DNA from: Pseudomonas parafulva NBRC 16636 = DSM 17004 | Lineage (GTDB): Bacteria; Pseudomonadota; Gammaproteobacteria; Pseudomonadales; Pseudomonadaceae | Assembly: GCF_000730645.1 (NCBI RefSeq) | Contig: NZ_BBIU01000006.1 | Coordinates: 1-64,000, forward strand | Reading direction: 5' to 3' | Length of the DNA stretch: 64,000 nucleotides | In this document: one piece after another, positions 37,539 through 47,512 of the stretch | Numbering within the stretch: position 1 is the stretch's first letter | How the letters are laid out: every line of letters starts with the position of its first letter | Position numbers and translations under genes: made by a program | Notes under the pieces: generated by a model | What the model was told of the DNA's origin: nothing | Seen by the model: the letters and a program-made list of their open reading frames with translations, nothing else | Database searches by the model: none

Positions 37539-38575
37539 ACGACTCGCCGCTGATTGCGGCGAAACTCCCCCGGTGTGAGCTGCGTCCAGCGCTTGAATGC
37601 GCGCTGGAAGGCTTCGGCGGATGCGAACCCCAACAGATAGGCAATCTCCCCGAAGGCCAATTCTGTATCGCGTATGTAGGTTTCTGCCAGGTCGCGTCGG
37701 GTCTCATTCAGCAAGTCCCTGAAACGTGTCCCTTCTTCGGCCAGCCTGCGGCGCAGCGTCCAAGTGGGCAGTTGCAGCGCAACGGCCACCTCATCCAGCT
37801 CCGGTTCACGGCCCCCACTGAGCAGCGGCCCGAGCAGGTGGGTAATACGCTCGCCCAGGCTGCGCACGCGTGTCAGTTGCAGCAGTTGGGCTTCACACAA
37901 CTGCTGCAAATGCTGCCAGGTGCTCGGGCAGTGCCCAGGGTTGGGTAGGCGCAAGGTTTGCTGGCCAAGCCTTAGCTGGTTGTATGCAGCGCCGAATTGC
38001 ACCGGGGTGCTGGACAACACCTGGTACTGGCCGGCGTAGGCGGGTGCGGTAAACTCGATTTCCAACCGCTCCGCCTGCACAGGCTTGCCGGCCAGGTCAG
38101 CCAGTTGAGCCAGCCAACCCGCAAGCAGAGAGTCCACCACGAAGCGGTTGTAGGCGTTGTAGGGGCTAATGGAATAGAAACGCAGCCATGCTCCGCTGGC
38201 GTCTTCATGAAAACTCGAGTGCCCACGGTAATTGGCGGCATACAGGGGTTCGAAGCGCAGCAGCGTGCGTGCCGCCTCACCCAGCGTTGGGGCTTGAGCC
38301 GCAGTCACCCCAGCCAGCCCTGCCTGGGCCAGCCGGCTGCGCAAACCCATGTGCAGCCCCAGTGCGGGCTCCTGGCACAGTTCTATGGCCGCGTGACCCA
38401 GGTGCATGTACCGCGGGATCGACAGGCGAGCACCGGCTTCGGCCAGGCGGGCTGGCCCCAGGCCATAGCGGCGCAGGAGTGGTTCGGGGTCATGGCCCAG
38501 CGCCCTGACGGCTTCGGCCAACGGCTGCACGAACCCTACCGACAGGTCGCCAAGCCTCACGCGAGGGCGGGCCAT
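37535..38575 (-). CDS. AraC-family transcriptional regulator (OruR/ArgR-type layout)
   Basis: A 346-residue protein with a long N-terminal arabinose-binding-type domain (PF12625-like, SVGFVQPLAEAVRALGHDPEPLL...) and a C-terminal double helix-turn-helix (about 250-340, FGEIAYLLGFASAEAFQRAFKRWTQLTPGEFRR). ATG 38575 starts MARPRVRLGDL; the longer frame begins within the upstream gene. It lies 4 bp after the nitrilase-like gene on the same strand, so both are likely co-transcribed. The effector is unknown. Confidence 0.88.
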   Translation of the reverse strand: MARPRVRLGDLSVGFVQPLAEAVRALGHDPEPLLRRYGLGPARLAEAGARLSIPRYMHLGHAAIELCQEPALGLHMGLRSRLAQAGLAGVTAAQAPTLGEAARTLLRFEPLYAANYRGHSSFHEDASGAWLRFYSISPYNAYNRFVVDSLLAGWLAQLADLAGKPVQAERLEIEFTAPAYAGQYQVLSSTPVQFGAAYNQLRLGQQTLRLPNPGHCPSTWQHLQQLCEAQLLQLTRVRSLGERITHLLGPLLSGGREPELDEVAVALQLPTWTLRRRLAEEGTRFRDLLNETRRDLAETYIRDTELAFGEIAYLLGFASAEAFQRAFKRWTQLTPGEFRRNQRRVV

Positions 38576-38579
38576 ACAC

Positions 38580-39698
38580 CTACAGCCATAGGTTGAGCAG
38601 GCGGGCGCCGGCACTGGGAGCGCCGGTGAACAATTGCCCAGACTGGCGTGCAAAACCCTGGCCATCCGTCCCTTGCTCCCAGAACTGACCTCGCATGAAC
38701 ACGCTCATGCTGCCGAGCATCGGCCCCGTAGTGTCGGTGAGGCGATGCCAGGCCACTTGCTCGCTGACCTCCCCGCGCCTGAGCGGCAGGTGTGTCGCCG
38801 CCGGTTGATGACGGTTGCCCCGCCAGGGTGATTGCCAGCTGCCCTTGCCCGGCAGGTACACCGGGTTCACCACCAGCTCCACAGCCTGGCTGGCCAATTG
38901 TTGGTGGGTTTGCGGGTACCAGCTGTCGCTGCCCAGCAGCACCCCCAGCCGGCCGGCCGGGGTTTGTACAACGTGCAGGGGCTGTTGCCGACCGTTGTGG
39001 ATGTAGCGGCGGCTCTCGCTGTCTGGATACTGCTGGCGCTGAGGCTCGCCCAGCAGGGAGCCATCGCTTGCGAACACGACGCTGTTGTTGAACAGCGGGC
39101 CGCGCCCGGCATGCAGAGCGCCCTGTTTGACATAGGGCGCTGGCAGTACGATGGACCCGGCTACCAGGGTGACACCGAACTCCCTGGCCAGGCCGCCGAA
39201 CAGCTGCTGGTAATCCGTTGCCATTTGCTCTGCTTTCATGCGCAGGTGCGCATCGGCGCGCCGGTCATCGCCTTCGGCGGCAAGCATGGCCAGGCCGTAG
39301 CGCAGCGGGTTGCTCAGTTCCAGCCATTGCAGGGCCTCACGGCTTTGCGTCACCTGGTACAGCTCGTTCTTCTCGCCCCGTGCCCATAACCAGGTGCCAA
39401 TGTGCTCGGGCAGCACCACCACCGTTCTGGCATTCACCAACCCCAGTGCGCGTGCCTGCTCCAGATAGGCGGCAAGTTTGCGGTGCAGACGTTGCAGGTT
39501 CTGGTAATCACCTGGATAAAGCAGTGGTTCAACGCCAAGCAGGTTGCCACGGTCGCCGGGCACGCCTTGGTCGACCGCCAGTTCAATGCGCAGGTCAGAG
39601 AGGTAATGGCCCTCCGGGCGTTGTTGCGTCCAGAAACCGTACCCGCACAGGGCGGCAACCATCACCAGCGCCAGGGCGCTTGCCAGAATTTTTCGCAT
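38580..39698 (-). CDS. membrane-anchored nitrilase-fold protein, active site degenerate
   Basis: A 372-residue protein with an N-terminal hydrophobic segment (about 5-22), probably a periplasmic anchor. The carbon-nitrogen hydrolase fold is visible: catalytic-type Glu98 in VVVLPEHIGTW and the strand GVLLGSDSWYP, which aligns with the family G-V-L-I-C-Y-D-x-x-F-P. There the catalytic Cys is replaced by Gly256, and the catalytic Lys region reads PQRQQYP without Lys. It is therefore probably not a hydrolase. It precedes an AraC gene by 4 bp. The reading frame is intact, so it is not a recent pseudogene. Confidence 0.75.
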   Translation of the reverse strand: MRKILASALALVMVAALCGYGFWTQQRPEGHYLSDLRIELAVDQGVPGDRGNLLGVEPLLYPGDYQNLQRLHRKLAAYLEQARALGLVNARTVVVLPEHIGTWLWARGEKNELYQVTQSREALQWLELSNPLRYGLAMLAAEGDDRRADAHLRMKAEQMATDYQQLFGGLAREFGVTLVAGSIVLPAPYVKQGALHAGRGPLFNNSVVFASDGSLLGEPQRQQYPDSESRRYIHNGRQQPLHVVQTPAGRLGVLLGSDSWYPQTHQQLASQAVELVVNPVYLPGKGSWQSPWRGNRHQPAATHLPLRRGEVSEQVAWHRLTDTTGPMLGSMSVFMRGQFWEQGTDGQGFARQSGQLFTGAPSAGARLLNLWL

Positions 39699-39793
39699 GA
39701 AGCTGTAAGGTGCCTTCAGAGCAGGGGAGGCTTAGATTAGCCCTGCTGTACGTCAGGATCAATAACTTGTCAGTTTCAGTCATTGAGCCTGTT

Positions 39794-39807
39794 CAAACGG
39801 CTGTTTA
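39794..39807 (+). promoter_or_regulatory. PsrA-like operator upstream of fadH
   Basis: CAAAC-ggct-GTTTA fits the PsrA site (G/C)AAAC-N2-4-GTTT(G/C) at all but the last base, within a wider near-palindrome. PsrA is a fatty-acid-responsive TetR regulator in Pseudomonas. It lies 75 nt before fadH. Confidence 0.4.
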
Positions 39808-39863
39808 ATGTCGGGGGCATACAACAGCGGTGCCGCCAAAGGCGAAGTACCCGCATACCGTGA

Positions 39864-41918
<2,055 letters not shown>

Positions 41919-41921
41919 CCC

Positions 41922-42812
41922 ATGCGCTTCGAGCTCCCCCAAGCCCCCCTGCAACCGCTGCACCTGCCCTGGCTGGCCAGTGCCAGGGTGCAGGTCGCTG
42001 TGTTGCGCCTTGACCTGATCGACCCGCTGATCAGCGGCAATAAATGGTTCAAGCTGCGCCATCACTTGGCGCAAGCCAACGCCAGCGCGGCCCCGGGGCT
42101 GATCAGCCTGGGCGGCAACCACTCCAATCACCTGCACGCCTTGGCGGCTGCCGGCAGGCGTTTCGGTTTTGCCACGGCTGGCCTGCTGCGTGGCCAGCCG
42201 CAAGACACGCCCACCGTGCGCGATCTACAGGCTTTGGGTATGCAATTGCACTGGCTGGGCTACGAGGGTTACCGCGCACGGCACCAGCCTGGTTTCTGGG
42301 CGCCTTGGCAGGCGCAGTACCCAGGCTGGCATTGCATTGCCGAGGGCGGCGGTGGGTTGGCGGGGGCCGAAGGTTGTGCGCTGATTATGCAGCAGGCACA
42401 TGCGGGGCTTTCGGCGATAGGCTGGGCCGGCTATGACGCCTGGTGGCTGGCTGCCGGTACGGGCACCACGCTGGCCGGCCTGGTGCTGGCGGAGGCGGGG
42501 GGGCACACTGTGCATGGGGCACTGGCGGTACCTTTGGGGTATGGCGTGCCGCAGGCAGTTCAGGCGCTGGCTGGCGACCATGGCTACCTGTTGCATGAGG
42601 CGTGCCGTGGCGGCTTCGGCAAGTTTGATGACGAATTGCTGGCCTTTATCGAAGCCAGCGAACAGGCCACTGGCGTACCCCTGGAAGCCCTCTACACAGG
42701 CAAGGCGTTGCTGGCGTTGCGCGATAAGGTAGAGGCCGGCTACTTCGCCCCCGGCACGCGGCTGGTCTTCGTGCATACCGGGGGGCTGCAGGGGCGCCGG
42801 GGTTATTTGTAG
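41922..42812 (+). CDS. PLP enzyme of the D-cysteine desulfhydrase / ACC deaminase family
   Basis: A 296-residue fold-type II PLP enzyme. The lysine of the cofactor is likely Lys41 in ISGNKWFKLR, and ISLGGNHSNHLHALAAAGRRFG is the substrate-binding block of this group. Members include ACC deaminase and D-cysteine desulfhydrase; the residues specific for ACC deaminase were not recognised, so a desulfhydrase-like activity is more likely. It is 3 bp after fadH and its 3' end overlaps the converging cytochrome gene by 10 bp. Confidence 0.85.
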   Translation: MRFELPQAPLQPLHLPWLASARVQVAVLRLDLIDPLISGNKWFKLRHHLAQANASAAPGLISLGGNHSNHLHALAAAGRRFGFATAGLLRGQPQDTPTVRDLQALGMQLHWLGYEGYRARHQPGFWAPWQAQYPGWHCIAEGGGGLAGAEGCALIMQQAHAGLSAIGWAGYDAWWLAAGTGTTLAGLVLAEAGGHTVHGALAVPLGYGVPQAVQALAGDHGYLLHEACRGGFGKFDDELLAFIEASEQATGVPLEALYTGKALLALRDKVEAGYFAPGTRLVFVHTGGLQGRRGYL

Positions 42813-43348
42813 GGCAGCATGCGCAACAGGGTGTTATCGCGCTTGATGTAGTGGTGATACAGCCCGGCCACGGCGTGCAGGCCGATCAACCAGTAGCCCC
42901 AGGTGCCGATACGTTCGTGCCAGCCCTTGATGAACTTGGCCTGGTCGGGGTCCGCGCCTACCAGGTGCGGCAGTTCCAGCCCATAGAAGGGCACAGGCTT
43001 GTCGGCCGCGCTGAGGATCAGCCAGCCGGCCAACGGCATGCCGATCATCAGCACGTAGAGCAACAGGTGCATCAGGTGTGCAAGGCCTGTCTGCCAGGCG
43101 GGAGGCTTGGGCAGGATGGGCGGCGTAGGGTGTACCAGGCGCATGGCCAGGCGCAGCCAGACCAGCACGAAGACGCTGAGGCCGAGCATGAAATGCAGGT
43201 CTTTCATCAGGTTGCGTTCGGCGCTGTCCCGCGGGAACAGGCCGCGCAGTTCGATGCAGGCATAGACGGCAGCCAGTAGCACCAGCATCAGCCAGTGCAG
43301 GAGTATGGACGCGCGCGCGTAGTGGGGCGCCGGAGTGGATGAAACCAT
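42803..43348 (-). CDS. cytochrome b561 family membrane protein
   Basis: A 181-residue four-helix integral membrane protein with haem-ligand-type histidines in ILLHWLMLVL, DLHFMLGLSVF and GLHAVAGLYHHY. Such proteins (CybB/YodB family) pass electrons from quinol, for instance to reduce superoxide. ATG 43348 begins MVSSTPAPHYARASILLHW. It overlaps the converging PLP enzyme gene by 10 bp. Confidence 0.92.
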   Translation of the reverse strand: MVSSTPAPHYARASILLHWLMLVLLAAVYACIELRGLFPRDSAERNLMKDLHFMLGLSVFVLVWLRLAMRLVHPTPPILPKPPAWQTGLAHLMHLLLYVLMIGMPLAGWLILSAADKPVPFYGLELPHLVGADPDQAKFIKGWHERIGTWGYWLIGLHAVAGLYHHYIKRDNTLLRMLPYK

Positions 43349-43471
43349 GCGTGTTCCTCATCGTCAGGTCGGGGGTGGCGCTCTTGATGGCGCTCGGGTG
43401 CCAGTGTACCGGCAACCTCAGGCAGATCTTTGCTTCAAATCCGTGAAAATTGTGTAGTCGGGCATCGCTAC

Positions 43472-44404
43472 TCAAGCGGCCGGCGCGCACGGCCAACCCT
43501 CTGGCACCACGAACACGCGCTCGGCCTCCTGCCAGGCACCGTTGCCATCCGGCACCAAGCGCACCAGCAATTGCGCGGGTGCATGGACAGGCAGCAGGTG
43601 CAACCAGGCCGCGAAGCGCGCCGTACCCCAGACATCGGTGGCCTCCGCCCGCGCAGGTGCCAGCCAGGCGTGGCGTGGCAATGGCTGCCAACAGTCACCT
43701 GCTTGGGTATACCACGCCGGGCGCCGCACCCAGCGCCCGCGCAAATGGTGCGGGTTTGCCCCTTCAGGCGGCTCGGCGTGCGCGGGCCATGGGTAGAACA
43801 GGTACCCGCCCATCCACACGTGCGCCTGCAGCGCGCCCACATCGAGGCTGTCCAGCCTGGCCCGGCCCTGGGCACTGGCCGACATGGGCAGCTGGTGATG
43901 CCCGAGGTGGGCGAGTTTGCTTCCCAGCCGGTCATGGCAGCCTGGCCCCAGCCAGCCGTCACGGTCAGTGCCAGCTCCCTCCGGGCCGAGGTACAGCTTG
44001 ATGGCAAGTTCCAGGTGGTGCACCCCGTCGCGGTCGCGCACCACTGCATCCAGCTCGCCCAGTGTGCGCCCCCCTTCGCGAATGGCCAGGTTGGCACCCA
44101 GCAGCTCCACCCCTGGCGCATGGTGCAAGGCAAACTGCCAGAGCCGCTCGTAATACATGCCCAGGCGGCGGCTGGTCAGGGTTGCCAGCCATGCCTGCAG
44201 AGGGCCATCGTCGGCGTCCAGTGCCCGCAGCCAATGTTCGAGCTGCTGCGGATGGTCCACCCACAGGCTGCCCGCCAGCGGATGGCGCTGGGGGCAAGGC
44301 GCGGCGCTGAGCAGCGGCGGCGACAGCAGCGTCCAGGCCAGGTCGCGGACGGCAGGGCGGCGTAACTGGCGTGGCAGGTGTTCAAGCTGGGCAAATGGCA
44401 TCAT
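43472..44404 (-). CDS. DUF1853 family protein
   Basis: A 311-residue cytoplasmic protein of the DUF1853 family. The segment RRLGMYYERLWQFALHH...LGELDAVVRDRDGVHHLELAIKLYLG resembles a PD-(D/E)xK nuclease core (Glu-Leu-Asp and Glu-Leu-Ala-Ile-Lys), suggesting nuclease ancestry; no activity is established. The frame extends to 44800 but that part is antisense to nadK. ATG 44404 is used. It is divergent from nadK with 88 bp between. Confidence 0.85.
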   Translation of the reverse strand: MMPFAQLEHLPRQLRRPAVRDLAWTLLSPPLLSAAPCPQRHPLAGSLWVDHPQQLEHWLRALDADDGPLQAWLATLTSRRLGMYYERLWQFALHHAPGVELLGANLAIREGGRTLGELDAVVRDRDGVHHLELAIKLYLGPEGAGTDRDGWLGPGCHDRLGSKLAHLGHHQLPMSASAQGRARLDSLDVGALQAHVWMGGYLFYPWPAHAEPPEGANPHHLRGRWVRRPAWYTQAGDCWQPLPRHAWLAPARAEATDVWGTARFAAWLHLLPVHAPAQLLVRLVPDGNGAWQEAERVFVVPEGWPCAPAA

Positions 44405-44492
44405 GCTGCGAGCATAGCCGGTTTGCTGCTGCCCTGTGGTTTCGCCCATAATCGCTGCATCGTCACCCGTCGCAGAGCCTTGCAGGAGCCCC

Positions 44493-45383
44493 ATGGAGCA
44501 ATTTCGCAATATCGGTATCATCGGTCGCCTTGGCAGCTCGCAGGTGCTCGACACTATCCGCCGGCTGAAGCAGTTTCTCCTCGAGCGCCACCTGCACGTG
44601 ATCCTCGAAGACACCATTGCAGAAGTGCTGCCCGGCCATGGCCTGCAAACGTCTACCCGCAAGCTGCTGGGTGAGGTCTGCGACCTGGTGATCGTGGTGG
44701 GTGGTGATGGCAGCCTGCTAGGCGCGGCCCGCGCGCTGGCACGCCACAACATTCCGGTACTGGGCATCAACCGTGGCAACCTGGGCTTCCTCACCGACAT
44801 CCGCCCCGACGAGCTCGAAGAGAAGGTGGCCGAAGTGCTCGATGGCCACTACCTGGTGGAAAACCGCTTCCTGCTGCAGGCCGAGGTGCGCCGGCACCAT
44901 GAAGCCATCGGCCAGGGCGATGCCCTGAACGATGTGGTGCTGCACCCTGGCAAGTCCACCCGCATGATCGAGTTCGAGATCTACATCGATGGCCAGTTCG
45001 TCTGCAGCCAGAAGGCCGATGGCCTGATCGTGGCCACGCCTACCGGCTCCACGGCCTATGCGCTGTCGGCAGGCGGCCCGATCATGCACCCCAAGCTCGA
45101 TGCCATCGTGATCGTGCCCATGTACCCGCATACCCTGTCTGGGCGGCCCATCGTGGTGGATGGCAACAGCGAACTGAAGATTGTGGTGGCCAAGGACCTG
45201 CAGATCTACCCGCAGGTGTCCTGCGACGGGCAAAACCACTTCACCTGTGCCCCGGGTGACACCATCACCGTAAGCAAGAAGCCGCAGAAACTGCGTCTGA
45301 TCCACCCCCTGGGCCACAATTACTACGAGGTCTGCCGTACCAAGCTCGGTTGGGGCAGCCGCCTGGGGGGCAGGGACGACTGA
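44493..45383 (+). CDS. nadK: NAD kinase
   Basis: Phosphorylates NAD to NADP with ATP. The 296-residue protein has the GGDGS loop (70-74), NRGNLGFLTD (93-102) and the TPTGSTAYALSAGGPI active-site segment. An AGGAG site lies 5 nt before ATG 44493. The last base of the stop is the first base of the phosphoesterase start, so translation is coupled. Confidence 0.96.
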   Translation: MEQFRNIGIIGRLGSSQVLDTIRRLKQFLLERHLHVILEDTIAEVLPGHGLQTSTRKLLGEVCDLVIVVGGDGSLLGAARALARHNIPVLGINRGNLGFLTDIRPDELEEKVAEVLDGHYLVENRFLLQAEVRRHHEAIGQGDALNDVVLHPGKSTRMIEFEIYIDGQFVCSQKADGLIVATPTGSTAYALSAGGPIMHPKLDAIVIVPMYPHTLSGRPIVVDGNSELKIVVAKDLQIYPQVSCDGQNHFTCAPGDTITVSKKPQKLRLIHPLGHNYYEVCRTKLGWGSRLGGRDD

Positions 45384-46354
45384 TGCTCGATCCGGCGCGC
45401 AGTTTCGACATCATCGGTGACGTTCACGGCTGTGCCCACACCCTGGAACGCTTGCTCGATACCCTCGGTTACCAGCGCATCGGCGGCGTATGGCGCCACC
45501 CGCGGCGCCAGGCGCTGTTCTTGGGCGACATCGTCGACCGCGGCCCACGCATTCGCGAGGCCCTGCATATCGTCCATGGCATGGTCGAGGCGGGGCAGGC
45601 GTTCTGCATCATGGGCAACCACGAATACAGCGCCCTGGGCTGGGTGACCCCGGCGCTGCCGGGCAGTGGCAAGGCGTTCGTGCGTGAGCACACACCCCGC
45701 CATGCGCGCCTCATCGACGAAACCCTCACCCAGTTTGCCCAGCACCCCGGCGACTGGCACGCGTTCGTCAACTGGTTCTATCAGTTGCCCCTGTTCATCG
45801 ACGCCGGCCGTTTTCGCCTGGTGCATGCCTGTTGGGACGCCAGCCTGATCGACCCCCTGCGCCAGCAGTACCCGGATGGTCGCATCGACCAGCACTTTCT
45901 CCAGGCCTCGGCGGTGAGCGGCAGCTTTGCCGCCAATGTCTGCAACCGGCTGCTGCGCGGTACGGACATGCGCCTGCCTGACGGCCTTACCCTGACCGGG
46001 GGCGATGGCCTGACACGCGCCTTCTTCCGTACCAAGTTCTGGGAAGAAGACCCGAAAACCTACGGCGACATCGTGTTCCAGCCCGATGCCCTGCCCGCCG
46101 AAGTGGCCAGCACGCCGCTCAGCCACAGCCAGAAAAACGCCTTGTTGCGGTATGCCGAGGACGAGCCGTTGCTGTTCGTCGGCCACTACTGGCGCAGCGG
46201 GCGCCCGGCGCCGATTCGCAGCAACCTGGCCTGCCTCGACTACAGTGCAGTGCTGTACGGCAAGCTGGTCGCCTACCGGCTGGATGACGAAACCCGTATC
46301 GACCCGCACAAGTTCGTGTGGGTGGATGTCGACCGACCACAGGCAAGCCAATGA
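45383..46354 (+). CDS. calcineurin-like metallophosphoesterase
   Basis: A 323-residue cytoplasmic protein with the metal-binding series DVHGC, GDIVDRGPR, GNHEY and a distal GHYW, as in PrpE/ApaH-type serine/threonine or dinucleotide phosphatases. The substrate is unknown. It is translationally coupled to nadK upstream and rhomboid downstream (ATGA overlap), so the three form an operon. Confidence 0.88.
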   Translation: MLDPARSFDIIGDVHGCAHTLERLLDTLGYQRIGGVWRHPRRQALFLGDIVDRGPRIREALHIVHGMVEAGQAFCIMGNHEYSALGWVTPALPGSGKAFVREHTPRHARLIDETLTQFAQHPGDWHAFVNWFYQLPLFIDAGRFRLVHACWDASLIDPLRQQYPDGRIDQHFLQASAVSGSFAANVCNRLLRGTDMRLPDGLTLTGGDGLTRAFFRTKFWEEDPKTYGDIVFQPDALPAEVASTPLSHSQKNALLRYAEDEPLLFVGHYWRSGRPAPIRSNLACLDYSAVLYGKLVAYRLDDETRIDPHKFVWVDVDRPQASQ

Positions 46355-47238
46355 ACATTATCGAAGTGATGCGCCTGCCGCTGGCGGTGGACCTCAGCGG
46401 CTTCATCCAGTTGCTGCAGCGTCTGCAGGTGCCGCACCGGGTCAGCGAGGAGGGTGAGAGCCAGGTACTCTGGGCGCCCGATACCCTGGCCGAGCAAGTG
46501 CAACAGCTGTACCAGCGCTACCCGGACGGCAATGCCGATCTGCAACTGGCCGACCCTGCCGACGGGCCAGATGCAGGCGAACGAGCGCCCGCACAGCCAT
46601 CCCTGGCTGCCCAGGCCAAGGCCTGCAAGGTCACCGCCCTGACCTTGCTGCTGTGCCTGGTGGTTGCCGGGCTGACCGGCCTTGGCGAGAACTTCACCAC
46701 CCTGCGCTGGTTCACCTTCCTCGATTTCCGGGTGCAGGGTGATTACCTGTATTTCCGCCCGCTGGCCGAAGGCCTTGCGCAAGGCCAGTGGTGGCGGCTG
46801 GTGTCGCCCATGCTGCTGCACTTCGGTGTGCTGCACCTTGCCATGAACAGCCTGTGGTTCTGGGAGCTGGGCAAACGCATCGAGCTGCGCCAGGGGGCAG
46901 GGGCCCTGCTGGGCCTTACCCTGCTGTTCAGCGTGGTGTCCAACCTGGCACAGCACTTCACCAGCGGGCCAGGCTTGTTCGGCGGCTTGTCAGGGGTACT
47001 GTACGGGCTGCTCGGGCACATCTGGTTGTACCAGTGGCTGGCGCCCAACCGTTTCTTCGCCCTGCCCAAGGGCGTTCTGGTGATGATGCTCATCTGGCTG
47101 GTGGTATGCCTCACCGGCGTGGTCGGTACGCTCGGCCTCGGCCAGATCGCCAACGCGGCACACGTGGGCGGGTTGCTCATCGGATGCCTGACCGGGCTCT
47201 TGGGCGGGGCGCTGGCCCGGCGTAAACTGTCGGCTTGA
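46351..47238 (+). CDS. rhomboid-family intramembrane serine protease
   Basis: A 295-residue protein with a cytoplasmic N-terminal domain (1-90) and six predicted membrane segments. The rhomboid residues are present: HxxxN (His162, Asn166), catalytic Ser214 in GGLSGVLYG, and His271 in NAAHVGG. The layout resembles GlpG. Substrates are not predictable. It overlaps the phosphoesterase gene by 4 bp. Confidence 0.92.
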   Translation: MNIIEVMRLPLAVDLSGFIQLLQRLQVPHRVSEEGESQVLWAPDTLAEQVQQLYQRYPDGNADLQLADPADGPDAGERAPAQPSLAAQAKACKVTALTLLLCLVVAGLTGLGENFTTLRWFTFLDFRVQGDYLYFRPLAEGLAQGQWWRLVSPMLLHFGVLHLAMNSLWFWELGKRIELRQGAGALLGLTLLFSVVSNLAQHFTSGPGLFGGLSGVLYGLLGHIWLYQWLAPNRFFALPKGVLVMMLIWLVVCLTGVVGTLGLGQIANAAHVGGLLIGCLTGLLGGALARRKLSA

Positions 47239-47251
47239 ATCAGGAGACACT

Positions 47252-47512
47252 ATGTCCACTTTCGCGCAAATGATCGAAAACATCACACCGGAAATCTACG
47301 AAAGCCTGAAGCTGGCCGTGGAAATCGGCAAATGGTCCGACGGGCGCAAGCTGACCGCCGAACAGAAAGAACTGTCGTTGCAGGCGGTCATCGCCTGGGA
47401 GATCAAAAACCTGCCCGAGGACCAGCGTACCGGTTACATGGGCCCGCAGGAATGCGCGTCCAAGTCCGCGCCTGTCCCTAACATCCTGTTCAAGTCGGAC
47501 TCGGTACATTGA
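47252..47512 (+). CDS. DUF1315 (YeaC) family protein
   Basis: An 86-residue soluble protein with SLKLAVEIGKWSDGRKLTAEQKE, characteristic of DUF1315/YeaC, function unknown. An AGGAG site precedes ATG 47252. Its stop overlaps the TTG start of the DUF2797 gene by 4 bp; the two are usually adjacent in Pseudomonas. Confidence 0.9.
   Translation: MSTFAQMIENITPEIYESLKLAVEIGKWSDGRKLTAEQKELSLQAVIAWEIKNLPEDQRTGYMGPQECASKSAPVPNILFKSDSVH

Noticed and set aside
38580..39698. Pseudogene or sequencing error as explanation of the missing nitrilase Cys
   Set aside because: The frame is intact over 372 codons, the local codons read cleanly, and a second catalytic position is also changed, pointing to a maintained pseudoenzyme.
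44405..44800. Upstream extension of the DUF1853 frame
   Set aside because: It lies antisense to nadK and has no family similarity.
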